A stretch of 64,000 nucleotides of DNA from Deltaproteobacteria bacterium (lineage in GTDB: Bacteria > Desulfobacterota > Desulfobulbia > Desulfobulbales > JAGXFP01), in contig JAGVGT010000065.1 in the NCBI GenBank assembly GCA_020056965.1, positions 1 to 64,000 on the forward strand, in the 5' to 3' direction. The translations under genes were made by a program, and so were the position numbers. Under the pieces are notes generated by a model. The model was given only the letters and a program-made list of their open reading frames with translations, made no database searches and was not told where the DNA came from. Within the stretch, counting starts at the first letter, position 1; each line of letters begins with the position of its first letter. Positions 16,392 through 25,072 of this stretch are shown here, piece by piece.

Positions 16392-17597
16392 ATGCCTGTT
16401 TTTATTTGGAAAGGAAAGAATTCTTACGGGGACAAGCGCAGTGGCCAGTATGAAGCCAACGACGTGGCCGCCGTTAACTCCTATCTGAAAAAACTTCGGA
16501 TTACTCCTACCTCCGTCAAAGCCAAACCCAAAGATATACTTGCCGGCATCGGGTTTTTTCAGCCGAAGGTCACCGGGCGTGATGTAGTCATCTTTACGCG
16601 GCAGTTGTCAACCATGATCGATGCAGGTTTGCCTCTTGTCCAGAGTTTGGAGATTCTTGCAAATCAACAGGAAAATCCCACCTTAAAGAAGGTTCTGCGG
16701 GAAATCAAAGCAGATGTTGAGACCGGTACCACTTTTGCCGAGGCCATGAAGCGACATCCGCAAGTTTTCGACAACCTGTTTTGCAACATGATTGAGGCAG
16801 GAGAGATCGGCGGTATCCTCGATACGATTCTGGGGCGATTAGCGGGCTTCATGGAAAAGTCCATGAACCTGAAGAAGAAGGTTAAGGGAGCCTTTACCTA
16901 TCCGGTTATCTGTTTGTGTATTTCCGTGGTTATCCTGGGGGTAATCCTGATCTTTGTTGTTCCTACTTTTGAGAAGATGTTCAAGGATTTCAACGCGGCT
17001 TTGCCTATTCCAACCCAGATCGTTGTGTCCATGAGCAGATTCGTTCAGACCAAGATCCTGTATATGATCGGCATCTTGGTCGCCTTGGTTTTCGCCTTCA
17101 AAAAATACTATAAGACTGATGCCGGCAACAGGCGTATAGACGCCTTGTCCTTGAAAACCCCGGTTTTCGGGGATCTGATTCTGAAGGTGGCGGTCGCCAA
17201 GTTTACCAGAACATTGGGGACCATGATGCAAAGTGGTGTACCGATTCTTGATGCCCTTAAGGTTGTGGGCCGAACTGCCGGCAATCGGGTTATCGAAACG
17301 GCGGTGTTCCGGGTGGCGGAAAGCATCAGCGAGGGCCGGTCCATTGCTGAACCCCTTGAAGAAACAGGGGTGTTTCCCAATATGGTGGTGCAGATGATCA
17401 GTGTCGGGGAGGCCACCGGCGCACTCGATGCTATGTTGAGCAAAATCGCCGACTTTTATGATGATGAGGTTGATCAGGCGGTTGATAACCTGACCGCGAT
17501 GATTGAACCTTTCATGATGGTTTTTCTCGGCGGCATGGTCGGGGCACTTGTCGTCGCCATGTATCTTCCGATCTTCCAGATGGGTAAGGTCGTTTAG
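16392..17597 (+). CDS. type II secretion/type IV pilus F-family inner membrane protein (PilC-like)
   Basis: A 401-residue protein with the two tandem GspF/PilC domains: the first around TRQLSTMIDAGLPLVQSLEIL, the second around TRTLGTMMQSGVPILDALKVV. Three membrane segments are placed as in the family, the last being FMMVFLGGMVGALVVAMYLP. It would be the platform protein of a type IV pilus or type II secretion machine in the inner membrane. Its usual partners pilB, pilT and pilD are absent from the window, so it is an orphan here. GAGGTG precedes ATG 16392 at a slightly long spacing. Confidence 0.92.
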   Translation: MPVFIWKGKNSYGDKRSGQYEANDVAAVNSYLKKLRITPTSVKAKPKDILAGIGFFQPKVTGRDVVIFTRQLSTMIDAGLPLVQSLEILANQQENPTLKKVLREIKADVETGTTFAEAMKRHPQVFDNLFCNMIEAGEIGGILDTILGRLAGFMEKSMNLKKKVKGAFTYPVICLCISVVILGVILIFVVPTFEKMFKDFNAALPIPTQIVVSMSRFVQTKILYMIGILVALVFAFKKYYKTDAGNRRIDALSLKTPVFGDLILKVAVAKFTRTLGTMMQSGVPILDALKVVGRTAGNRVIETAVFRVAESISEGRSIAEPLEETGVFPNMVVQMISVGEATGALDAMLSKIADFYDDEVDQAVDNLTAMIEPFMMVFLGGMVGALVVAMYLPIFQMGKVV

Positions 17598-17686
17598 TCT
17601 GGGGCAAGCTGAATTGCCGACCGATGAAATACTGTTCCAGGTCGGGCGGTTCTCCTGGTGTGGGTTGTTTCCTTCTGAGGTGTGCT

Positions 17687-17974
17687 ATGACTCTGACCAA
17701 AGCTGAAATTATTCAGACCGTTTATCAGAAGCACGATCTGACCAAGGCCCAAGCGGCCGAGGCCGTAGAGGCGTTTCTCCGGATTGCCAAGGATTGCATG
17801 ATCAAGGGCGACGACCTTCTGCTCAGTGGTTTCGGTAAGTTCAATGTCAAGAAGAAGAACTCCCGCCGTGGGCGTAATCCCCAGACCGGCAAGGAACTGA
17901 TTCTTGAGGCCCGTCACGTCGTGACTTTTAAGCCCTCTGGGATTCTGCGGGAACGCATTACCAACGGTAGTTAA
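17687..17974 (+). CDS. ihfA: integration host factor subunit alpha
   Basis: A 95-residue HU/IHF family DNA-bending protein. MTLTKAEIIQTVYQK begins the fold and the DNA-binding arm contains RRGRNPQTGKEL; the order Asn-Pro at the arm tip is the intercalating proline pair position. The wording of the N-terminus (LTKAEI) fits IHF alpha better than HU. ATG 17687 follows TGAGG; the longer frame from 17624 has no support. IHF is a co-factor at sigma-54 promoters, relevant to the NtrC regulator at 6127. Confidence 0.9.
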   Translation: MTLTKAEIIQTVYQKHDLTKAQAAEAVEAFLRIAKDCMIKGDDLLLSGFGKFNVKKKNSRRGRNPQTGKELILEARHVVTFKPSGILRERITNGS

Positions 17975-18286
17975 TTTCCTGAACCAGCTTGGTGCATTGA
18001 CCGAAATTTGTGGGCTGCCGGTAATCGGCATCGCGTAATAATCTAAAATTGCTTTTCATTAATCAACGGTTGACGGAGGTGTATGTATGTCCGTCGACTC
18101 CCGATCGTTGGGTGTTTGGTATGCTTTCGGTCTCCATCCTAACTATTTGAATTGTTACGATTCTGGTTGCTGTTCGCATCATAGTGCGGCCAGGATGACT
18201 GGCAGTGGGCCGATTCTCCGGAGCAGGGAATTGCCCTTTTTTTTTAACTGCGCCACCCGGCAAGTGAGGATGGGGGAAAGGCAAAG
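17975..18286. other. upstream region of the lipid A operon
   Basis: 312 bp with no confident gene. A 67-codon frame (18087-18290) has an excellent GGAGG site before its ATG and overlaps the lpxD start, but its translation is Cys/Ser/Arg-rich without family resemblance. Another frame reads MLSVSILTI-stop-IVTILVAVRIIV, like the remains of a membrane segment. The region probably also contains the operon promoter. Confidence 0.4.
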
Positions 18287-19324
18287 ATGAAGGCATCGGA
18301 ATTGGCAGAGTTGGTCGGGGGGGAACTGCTTGGCGGTACAGATCTGGAGATCTTCGCTCTGGCCGATTTGGATACCGCCGGCATCGGTCAGATTGCTTTT
18401 GCCACCGACAAGGGCAGTCTGCCGCAGTTGGAAAAAACCGGGGCATCGCTTATTCTGGTCTCCAAAAAATTTCCGGAGCTGCATCGCCCGGTCATCCGAG
18501 TGGACGACCCGGTTTGGGCTGCCACTGTTATCCAGCATCGCCTGGAAGCCAGGGAATTCTTGGGCACCGGCATTCATCCCAGTGCGGTGATCGGCAACAA
18601 TTGTTCTATCCATCAAGAGGTTTCCATTGCCCCCCTGGTCTGTGTGGGTGAGCGAGTACGGATCGGGAGGCGGGTGAAAATTGGCGCCGGCTGCGTCATC
18701 GGCGATGATGTGGTCATCGGCGATGACACGCTCCTGCACCCCAACGTCTCAGTGCTGGACCGGTCGCTGCTGGGCGCCAGGGTGATCGTCCACAGCGGCA
18801 CGGTGATCGGCAGCGATGGTTTCGGCTATGCCCATGACCGCCAGGGTCGCCACCTGAAAAGACTGCATGTCGGTCATGTCCAGATTGATGACGATGTGGA
18901 GCTTGGGGCCAACGTCTGTGTAGACCGGGCCACTTTTGGCCGGACCTGGATCAAGAGGGGCACCAAGATTGATAACTTGGTCCAGGTCGCCCACAACGTC
19001 GAGATCGGTGAGGATTCTATTTTGGTCTCGCAAGCAGGGATCGCCGGCAGTACCGTGCTGGGAACCGGCGTGATCCTGGGCGGCAAAGCCGCGATCAACG
19101 GGCATCTCAAAATCGGCAATCGGGTGACCGTCGCCGGCAAGGCAGGTGTCACCGCCAGCGTCGGTGATGGCGAGGTGGTGGCAGGTTTTCCGGCCATTCC
19201 TCACAAACAGTGGTTGCGGGCCGTCACCCTCTTTCCCCGTTTACCCGAACTGTTCAAGGAGCTGCGCGAGTTGCGCAAGCAGTTGGCTGAGAAGCTGCAG
19301 GAAACTTCAAACCTTAACGAGTAA
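18287..19324 (+). CDS. lpxD: UDP-3-O-acylglucosamine N-acyltransferase
   Basis: A 345-residue LpxD: N-terminal uridine-binding domain (MKASELAELVGGELLGG), then a left-handed beta-helix of hexapeptide repeats (about 100-300) with the catalytic His in VAHNVEIGED, and a C-terminal helical tail (LPELFKELRELRKQL). It adds the second acyl chain in lipid A synthesis, using acyl-ACP in the cytoplasm. GGGGGAAAGG precedes ATG 18287. It opens the run lpxD-fabZ-lpxA-lpxI. Confidence 0.96.
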   Translation: MKASELAELVGGELLGGTDLEIFALADLDTAGIGQIAFATDKGSLPQLEKTGASLILVSKKFPELHRPVIRVDDPVWAATVIQHRLEAREFLGTGIHPSAVIGNNCSIHQEVSIAPLVCVGERVRIGRRVKIGAGCVIGDDVVIGDDTLLHPNVSVLDRSLLGARVIVHSGTVIGSDGFGYAHDRQGRHLKRLHVGHVQIDDDVELGANVCVDRATFGRTWIKRGTKIDNLVQVAHNVEIGEDSILVSQAGIAGSTVLGTGVILGGKAAINGHLKIGNRVTVAGKAGVTASVGDGEVVAGFPAIPHKQWLRAVTLFPRLPELFKELRELRKQLAEKLQETSNLNE

Positions 19325-19374
19325 CCAGTTCGCCCTAGGGGATTGGTAATTATTTTCTGGCAAGGGAGGTTGAA

Positions 19375-19821
19375 ATGAGTTTGGTACAACAGACATTTGA
19401 CGTGCGGGAAATTCTCGATCTATTGCCGCATCGCTACCCCTTTATCCTGGTCGACCGGGTTCTTGAGATAACCTTGGGCGAGCGGATTGTCGGGCTAAAA
19501 AATGTGACCATCAACGAACCTTTTTTCCAGGGACATTTTCCGACTGAGCCGATTATGCCGGGGGTCTTGATTTTGGAAGGAATGGCCCAGGTTGGGGCGA
19601 TTCTGGCCTATCTCACCGAGCGAGAGCAGTTCAAGGGGCAGTTGGTTTATTTTGCCGGCCTTGATGAAGTGCGGTTCCGCCGCAAGGTGGTTCCAGGGGA
19701 TCAGCTGATTATCAAGGTTGAGGTCCTGAAGCGCAAAAGCAAGGTTTTTAAGCTGGCTGCCAAGGCCTACGTCGAGGATAAGCTGGCCTGCGAGGCTCTA
19801 CTCATGGCCACTTTCGGTTGA
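19375..19821 (+). CDS. fabZ: 3-hydroxyacyl-ACP dehydratase
   Basis: A 148-residue hot-dog fold protein with the FabZ signature LPHRYPFILVDRV (catalytic His) and GHFPTEPIMPGVLILEGMAQ (catalytic Glu). It dehydrates 3-hydroxyacyl-ACP in fatty acid synthesis and competes with LpxA/LpxD for the shared hydroxyacyl-ACP. A GGGAGG site precedes ATG 19375. Its place between lpxD and lpxA is the classic arrangement. Confidence 0.97.
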   Translation: MSLVQQTFDVREILDLLPHRYPFILVDRVLEITLGERIVGLKNVTINEPFFQGHFPTEPIMPGVLILEGMAQVGAILAYLTEREQFKGQLVYFAGLDEVRFRRKVVPGDQLIIKVEVLKRKSKVFKLAAKAYVEDKLACEALLMATFG

Positions 19822-19996
19822 CGGTATGGGTGATTTCCGGCATTATGTGTGGCTTTGGTTGGTTGAACGATGCGAAACCAGCGATCAAAAATAACTGTCA
19901 CATTCAAGAGCTATAAATGGCATAACTAGCCGTAACGCAATGGTTGTTTGTGCCGCCTTCTTTTATGCCGAGTCCAATTCAGATAAGGTTTATCCG

Positions 19997-20797
19997 ATGA
20001 CTATTCACCCCACCGCAGTTATTGAGTCCGGCGCGGAACTGGATCCGTCGGTTCGCGTCGGTCCTTACGCCGTAATCGGCAAGGGCGTTAAGATCGGGGC
20101 CGACACCGAAATCGGCGCCCACAGCGTGATCAGCGGTCTCACCCTGATCGGGGTTGGTAACCGGATCGGTTCATTCTCCATCCTTGGCGCCCCGCCCCAG
20201 GATCTCAGTTATCGTGATGAGGATACCACCCTGACCATCGGTGATCATAATCAGATCCGGGAATATGTCTCGATCCATCGCGGCAGTGTCAAGGGTGGCG
20301 GGGCGACGGTCATCGGCGACCATAATATGTTGATGGCCTATACCCACATCGCCCACGACTGCAAGCTTGGCAACCACATAATCATGGCCAATGCCGCCAC
20401 TCTGGGCGGCCATGTCATCGTCGGGGACCGGGCCAACCTGGGCGGGTTCGTGGGAGTCCATCAGTTCACCCGGATCGGGAAATTTTCTTACATCGGCGGA
20501 ATGTCCGGTCTAACCAAGGACGTACCGCCATTTATGATTGTGGCTGGAACCCGGAACCGGATGCGGATTTTCGGCATCAATCGCATCGGCCTGAAGCGGA
20601 ACGGTTTCGACGCTGAGGATATTCGCAAGTTGCACGGGGCCTTTAAGATCATCTTCCTTGATGAAAGCCTGTTGTTGCAAGAGGCCTTGGCCAAGGCGCT
20701 GGCCGAATTTCCCGGCGCTTCCCTGGTCATCGAGCTGGTTGATTTTATAAAAAATTCCGAGCGCGGAATTATCAGGACCTACGGCGAGGATGAGTAA
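19997..20797 (+). CDS. lpxA: acyl-ACP--UDP-N-acetylglucosamine O-acyltransferase
   Basis: A 266-residue LpxA: MTIHPTAVIESGAELDP starts the left-handed beta-helix, the catalytic His lies in AYTHIAHDCKLGNH, and the C-terminal helical domain ends the protein. It performs the first step of lipid A synthesis. ATG 19997 matches the family start, so the longer frame from 19940 is rejected. Its last 8 nt overlap the start of the next gene. Confidence 0.97.
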   Translation: MTIHPTAVIESGAELDPSVRVGPYAVIGKGVKIGADTEIGAHSVISGLTLIGVGNRIGSFSILGAPPQDLSYRDEDTTLTIGDHNQIREYVSIHRGSVKGGGATVIGDHNMLMAYTHIAHDCKLGNHIIMANAATLGGHVIVGDRANLGGFVGVHQFTRIGKFSYIGGMSGLTKDVPPFMIVAGTRNRMRIFGINRIGLKRNGFDAEDIRKLHGAFKIIFLDESLLLQEALAKALAEFPGASLVIELVDFIKNSERGIIRTYGEDE

Positions 20798-21629
20798 GAT
20801 CGGAATTATCGCCGGTAGCGGCCAGTTCCCGCTGCTCTTTGCCCGCGCCGCCCGCGAACAGGGACGGCAGGTCTACGTCGCCGCCCACAAGGGTGAGACC
20901 AGCCCGGAGCTGGAGGCCGTGGTGGACGGGATCTGCTGGGTAAAGCTCGGGCAGTTGGGAAAGGTCATCAGCTTTTTCCGGAAAGAGGGGGTCCAGGAGG
21001 CCGTACTTCTGGGGGCCATCACCAAGACCCGGATCTTTAAGGATATCTGGCCGGACCTCAAGGGGTTGACCCTGTGGAACCGGATTAAGATCCGTCAGGA
21101 CGACCAGATTCTCCGGGCGGTGGCGGAGGCCCTGCAGGATGAGGGGATCAAAATTCTCGAATCCACCCTCTACTTGCAGCATCTGCTCTTTCCCAAGGGG
21201 GTTTTGACTAAGAAAAAACCCACCAGCGAGCAGCTGGCCGATATCGAGTTCGGCTGGCGGATGGCTCGCGAGGTGGGGCGGCTCGATATCGGCCAGTGCG
21301 TGGTGGTGCGGGACCGGGCGGTCCTGGCCGTGGAGGCCATTGAGGGGACCGATGCCGCCATTTTGCGCGGCGGCGCCCTGGGCAAGGAACAGGCGGTGGT
21401 GGTCAAGGTCAAGAAGCCCGGCCAGGATTTTCGCTTTGACCTGCCGGCCATCGGGATCCGCACCATCGAAAGCATGGAGCAGGTCAAGGCTAAGGTTCTG
21501 GCTGTAGAGGCCGGACAATCATTACTGTTCGACGGAGCCGCCGTCATTGAGCGGGCCGACCGGGCCGGCATCGTGGTGGTCGGCGTCGAGGAAATACAGC
21601 CGGGCGAACTTGACCTGGGGAAGCGTTAG
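20790..21629 (+). CDS. lpxI: UDP-2,3-diacylglucosamine pyrophosphatase LpxI (DUF1009)
   Basis: A 279-residue LpxI: N-terminal MSKIGIIAGSGQFPLLFARAA and C-terminal catalytic region (EGTDAAILRGG ... KPGQDFRFDLPAIGIRTIE). LpxI replaces LpxH in alphaproteobacteria and many Desulfobacterota, cleaving UDP-diacylglucosamine to lipid X and UMP. It overlaps lpxA by 8 nt, implying translational coupling. lpxB and lpxK, needed next, are not in the window. Confidence 0.95.
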   Translation: MSKIGIIAGSGQFPLLFARAAREQGRQVYVAAHKGETSPELEAVVDGICWVKLGQLGKVISFFRKEGVQEAVLLGAITKTRIFKDIWPDLKGLTLWNRIKIRQDDQILRAVAEALQDEGIKILESTLYLQHLLFPKGVLTKKKPTSEQLADIEFGWRMAREVGRLDIGQCVVVRDRAVLAVEAIEGTDAAILRGGALGKEQAVVVKVKKPGQDFRFDLPAIGIRTIESMEQVKAKVLAVEAGQSLLFDGAAVIERADRAGIVVVGVEEIQPGELDLGKR

Positions 21630-21665
21630 TTCTCGTCAGAAATGTGTTAACAGCAGGTGCAGACC

Positions 21666-22577
21666 ATGCAAGCCATGATCCTGGCCGCCGGTCTTGGTAC
21701 CAGGCTCAGGCCCTATTCCAGCCATCGACCTAAGCCCCTTTTCCCGATTCTGGGTAAGCCCCTCCTTCTCCATCTGCTCGCGCAGCTGCGTGGCCAGGGT
21801 TTCGATCGGATTATCGTCAACAGCCACCATCTGCGTGACCAATTTGTCGAGCTGCTGCGCGACGAGCCCGGTGTCTACCTGCAACTGGAGGAGGAAATTC
21901 TCGGGACCGGCGGCGGGTTGCGGCTGGCCCTGCCGCGCCTGAGCCCGGAACCGCTCTTGGTGGTTAACGGCGACACCCTGCTGGACCTTGATCTGGCCGA
22001 TCTGCGGGCGCGCCATCTGCAGAGCGGCGCCAGAATCTCGCTGGTGGTGCATGAGCAGCCGCGCTTTAACAATCTCCTGGTTTCGGCCTCGGGAGAGGTC
22101 GGCGGGTTCCGGGTCGGCGTAGAGGCGGTGGCGCCGGGCCGGGGTGAACGGCTGCTGGCCTTTACCGGCGTCCATTTTCTCGACCCTGCCGTGTTGGTCG
22201 ATCTGGCGCCCGGCCGCTTTGGTGACATCATCGACCGTTATGTCCAGCTGGCCGCCCGGGGCGAAAAGATCAACGCCCTGGAAGTCCGGGACCATTTCTG
22301 GGCCGACATGGGCACCCCGGCGGACTATCTGGCCCTGCACGGCGACTTGCTGTTGCAGCGGCTTAGCCCCTGGCCGGCTTTTCTGCCCAGGCCGGCCAGT
22401 CCGCTGCTGATCGGGGCCGGGGCCATGGTCGAGCCTGGGGTCTGCCTTGACGAATGGGCGGTGGTCGGGGCCGGGGCCCGGATCGGGGCTGGGGCCACGC
22501 TACGGCGCTCGGTGGTCTGGGATGGTGCGCGGGTCACACCCGGCGCCCTGCTGGAGGATCAAATCATTGTCGCTTGA
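21666..22577 (+). CDS. NDP-sugar nucleotidyltransferase, MurU-like, with hexapeptide-like tail
   Basis: A 303-residue protein with the nucleotidyltransferase signature MILAAGLGTRLRPYS followed by RPKPLFPILGKPL, and the metal/sugar site in VVNGDTLLDLDL. The core resembles MurU (N-acetylmuramate-1-phosphate uridylyltransferase) and mannose/glucose-1-phosphate transferases. The C-terminal 75 residues (LIGAGAMVEPGVCLDEW ... GARIGAGATLRRS) look like left-handed beta-helix turns, absent from the short MurU. GTG 21657 is an alternative start. The next gene overlaps its end. Confidence 0.85.
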   Translation: MQAMILAAGLGTRLRPYSSHRPKPLFPILGKPLLLHLLAQLRGQGFDRIIVNSHHLRDQFVELLRDEPGVYLQLEEEILGTGGGLRLALPRLSPEPLLVVNGDTLLDLDLADLRARHLQSGARISLVVHEQPRFNNLLVSASGEVGGFRVGVEAVAPGRGERLLAFTGVHFLDPAVLVDLAPGRFGDIIDRYVQLAARGEKINALEVRDHFWADMGTPADYLALHGDLLLQRLSPWPAFLPRPASPLLIGAGAMVEPGVCLDEWAVVGAGARIGAGATLRRSVVWDGARVTPGALLEDQIIVA

Positions 22578-23622
22578 AAATCTCACGGTACTGACGGCTG
22601 GTCAGCGCCAGGCCCTACCCCGTTTACTGGCCGAAGCGGGGCTGACGACGAAATTTGCGGCCGAACTGCTCCGTGGCGATGGTTCCGATCGCTGGTTTTT
22701 ACGGATTTCCGAAGCCGGGCGCAGTTTGATCGCGATCTTGCCCAGCCCCACCATGCCGCGCGCCCAGGCCGAGGCCCGGGCCGTCTGGGAGATCGGCCGC
22801 CATCTGGCCGGGCGCTCGGTGCCGATCCCGGCCCTGCTCGGTTTTGATCCCGCCACCGGGATCGTTCTTTGCGAGGATTTGGGCGATGCTCAGTTCCAGG
22901 GGATCATCGCCGCCGCCAGTTCGGCGGAGGTGGTGCGCCATTATCACCAGGCCCTGGAGGTCTTGCTGCAGATGCAACTGGCGGGTCGGGTCGGTTTTGA
23001 TCCGCGATGGTGCTGGGACACGCCCGCCTATGACCGGGAACTGATGCTGGCCCGGGAGTCCGGCTACTTCTGGGAGGCCTGCTGCCGCGACTATCTGGGG
23101 ATGACCGGCAGGATGCCCGGGCTGGCTGAAGATTTTCACCGCTTGGCCGACCTTGCCGCCGGACAGCCCAGCGGCTTCTTTCTGCACCGGGATTTTCAGT
23201 CCCGCAATCTGATTGTCAAGGCGGGGCGGCTCCGGGTTCTGGATTTTCAGGGCGGCCGACTGGGGCCGTTGGCCTATGATCTGGCCTCCCTTTTAAATGA
23301 CCCATACGTTGACCTGCCCGTGCCCATTCGGGCTGATTTGTTTGACTATTATCTTGAGCTGCTGGCCGAGCGCGCCCCGGAGTTGGTCGCCGGTTTCGCC
23401 GAGGGCTATCTCTGGCTGGCCCTGCAGCGCAATCTCCAGATTCTCGGGGCCTTTGCCTTTCTCGCCAAGGTCAAGGGGAAGCCCTTCTTTAAAGCCTATC
23501 TGGTCCCGGCCGCCGTCAATCTTGACCGTCTGCTCCGGGAACCGGGGGGCCGGCAATTACCGGTACTCAGTGCCCTGGCCACAGAACTGCCGGATCGTTT
23601 TAATTCATTGAAAGTTGTGTAA
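22567..23622 (+). CDS. aminoglycoside-phosphotransferase-fold sugar kinase, AmgK-like
   Basis: A 351-residue kinase of the APH/choline-kinase fold: HRDFQSRNLIV is the catalytic loop (Brenner motif), LRVLDFQGGRLGPLAYDLAS the metal-binding segment. These match AmgK, the anomeric MurNAc/GlcNAc kinase that works with MurU in peptidoglycan recycling. The start is inferred as TTG 22567, which overlaps the end of the nucleotidyltransferase gene by 11 nt; residues encoded further upstream are Gly/Arg-rich shadow sequence. Substrate is not proven. Confidence 0.85.
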   Translation: MSLENLTVLTAGQRQALPRLLAEAGLTTKFAAELLRGDGSDRWFLRISEAGRSLIAILPSPTMPRAQAEARAVWEIGRHLAGRSVPIPALLGFDPATGIVLCEDLGDAQFQGIIAAASSAEVVRHYHQALEVLLQMQLAGRVGFDPRWCWDTPAYDRELMLARESGYFWEACCRDYLGMTGRMPGLAEDFHRLADLAAGQPSGFFLHRDFQSRNLIVKAGRLRVLDFQGGRLGPLAYDLASLLNDPYVDLPVPIRADLFDYYLELLAERAPELVAGFAEGYLWLALQRNLQILGAFAFLAKVKGKPFFKAYLVPAAVNLDRLLREPGGRQLPVLSALATELPDRFNSLKVV

Positions 23623-23668
23623 AAATTCCGTCGTTACCGGTTGCAACCGGCACCAATAAAATTATAGG

Positions 23669-25072
23669 ATGCCTTCCATGAGGATACATGACAGTCTGGC
23701 CCTGGTGGCCTTGGTTGGTCGGCCCAATGTCGGCAAATCGTCGCTGTTCAACCGTTTGACCCGCAGGCGTGACGCCATTGTTGACGCCACCCCGGGGGTG
23801 ACCAGGGACCGCCATTACCAGAAGATTGACTGGCAGGGCCGCGAGTTCGTGCTGATCGATACCGGCGGCATCGAGCCCCCGCCTTCCGGGGTTGGCGGCA
23901 AGGCCTTCCCCAAGGAGGCCGATGTGGAGGCCCGGGGCCAGGTGATCAACGGCATCCAGGAGCAGACCTGGCTGGCCGTGCAGGAGGCCGATCTGGTCGT
24001 CCTGATGCTCGACGGGCGGGAAGGGGTCGCCAACGAGGACCATCGGGTGGCCGAGATCATGCGCAAATCCGGCAAGCCGGTTTTTTTCGTGGTCAACAAG
24101 GTCGATAGCCCGGAGCTGGAAGGCAAACTGGTTCCTCCCTTCTATGAGCTGGGCGCCGAACAGCTCTGGCCGGTTTCGGCCTCCCACGGTTTCGGCGTCG
24201 CCACCCTGATGGACGAGCTGACCGCCCGGCTGCCCGAGGCAGTAGAAAGCCCGGAGCTGGGGGAGGATACCGTGGCCATGGCCTGCATCGGCCGGCCCAA
24301 TGTCGGCAAATCCTCGCTGATCAACAAACTCCTGGGCGAGAAGCGCATGCTGGTCTCCGAGGTCCCGGGCACCACCCGTGATTCGGTGGATACCGTCCTC
24401 GAGAAGGGCGGCCACAAGTACCTGCTGGTCGATACGGCCGGAATTCGCCGCCGGGGCAAGGTCCAGGACAAGCTGGAGAAGTTCAGCGTGCTCCGGGCCC
24501 TCTCCGCCCTGGAGAAATGCCATGTCGCCCTCTTCCTGGTCGATGTCAGTGAAGGGATCACCGAACAGGACAGCAAGGTGATCAGCTACTCCATCGAGCG
24601 GGGCCGCGCCTGCCTGATTCTCCTTAACAAGTGGGATCTGGTCAAGGAGGACAAGAAGCGGCAGAAATGGCTGATGAACGAGGTCGAGCGGCTGACCCGC
24701 TTCATGGGCTACGCCCCGGTGCTGACCGTTTCGGCCCTGACCGGCAGCGGGGTCAATAAAGTTCTCCCGGCCGTCAATAAGATTTACCAGCAGTTTGCCA
24801 TGCAGTTCACCACCAATCGGTTGAACCGGACCCTCCAGAAGGCGATTGACGAGCATAACCCGCCCATCTTCCAGGGCCATAAGGTCAAATTCTATTACGC
24901 CACCCAGGTCGGCACCAAGCCACCCACCGTGGTGATCTTCACCAACTATCTTAAGGGCGTCACCCCTTCCTACGAGCGCTTTCTGGTCGGGCGTTTCCGG
25001 GAGGAGCTGGGGCTGGACCAGTCCCCCTTGCGGCTGGTCTTCCGGGAGCGCGAACGTAAGAGCTATGGTTGA
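23669..25072 (+). CDS. der: ribosome biogenesis GTPase Der (EngA)
   Basis: A 467-residue protein with two tandem Era-like G domains: GRPNVGKSS at about residue 17, and again GRPNVGKSS at about 208, each followed by DTxG (DTGG, DTAG) and NKxD (NKVD, NKWD) motifs. The C-terminal KH-like domain ends with the usual basic segment. Der is essential for 50S subunit assembly. ATG 23669 is preferred; ATG 23678 would also fit. Its last 8 nt overlap the following kinase gene. Confidence 0.97.
   Translation: MPSMRIHDSLALVALVGRPNVGKSSLFNRLTRRRDAIVDATPGVTRDRHYQKIDWQGREFVLIDTGGIEPPPSGVGGKAFPKEADVEARGQVINGIQEQTWLAVQEADLVVLMLDGREGVANEDHRVAEIMRKSGKPVFFVVNKVDSPELEGKLVPPFYELGAEQLWPVSASHGFGVATLMDELTARLPEAVESPELGEDTVAMACIGRPNVGKSSLINKLLGEKRMLVSEVPGTTRDSVDTVLEKGGHKYLLVDTAGIRRRGKVQDKLEKFSVLRALSALEKCHVALFLVDVSEGITEQDSKVISYSIERGRACLILLNKWDLVKEDKKRQKWLMNEVERLTRFMGYAPVLTVSALTGSGVNKVLPAVNKIYQQFAMQFTTNRLNRTLQKAIDEHNPPIFQGHKVKFYYATQVGTKPPTVVIFTNYLKGVTPSYERFLVGRFREELGLDQSPLRLVFRERERKSYG

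Noticed and set aside
18087-18290. 67-codon frame with a perfect ribosome-binding site ending inside lpxD
   Set aside because: The translation is Cys/Ser/Arg-rich, has no resemblance to any family I know and no supporting homology could be checked; kept only as a note on the lpxD upstream region.
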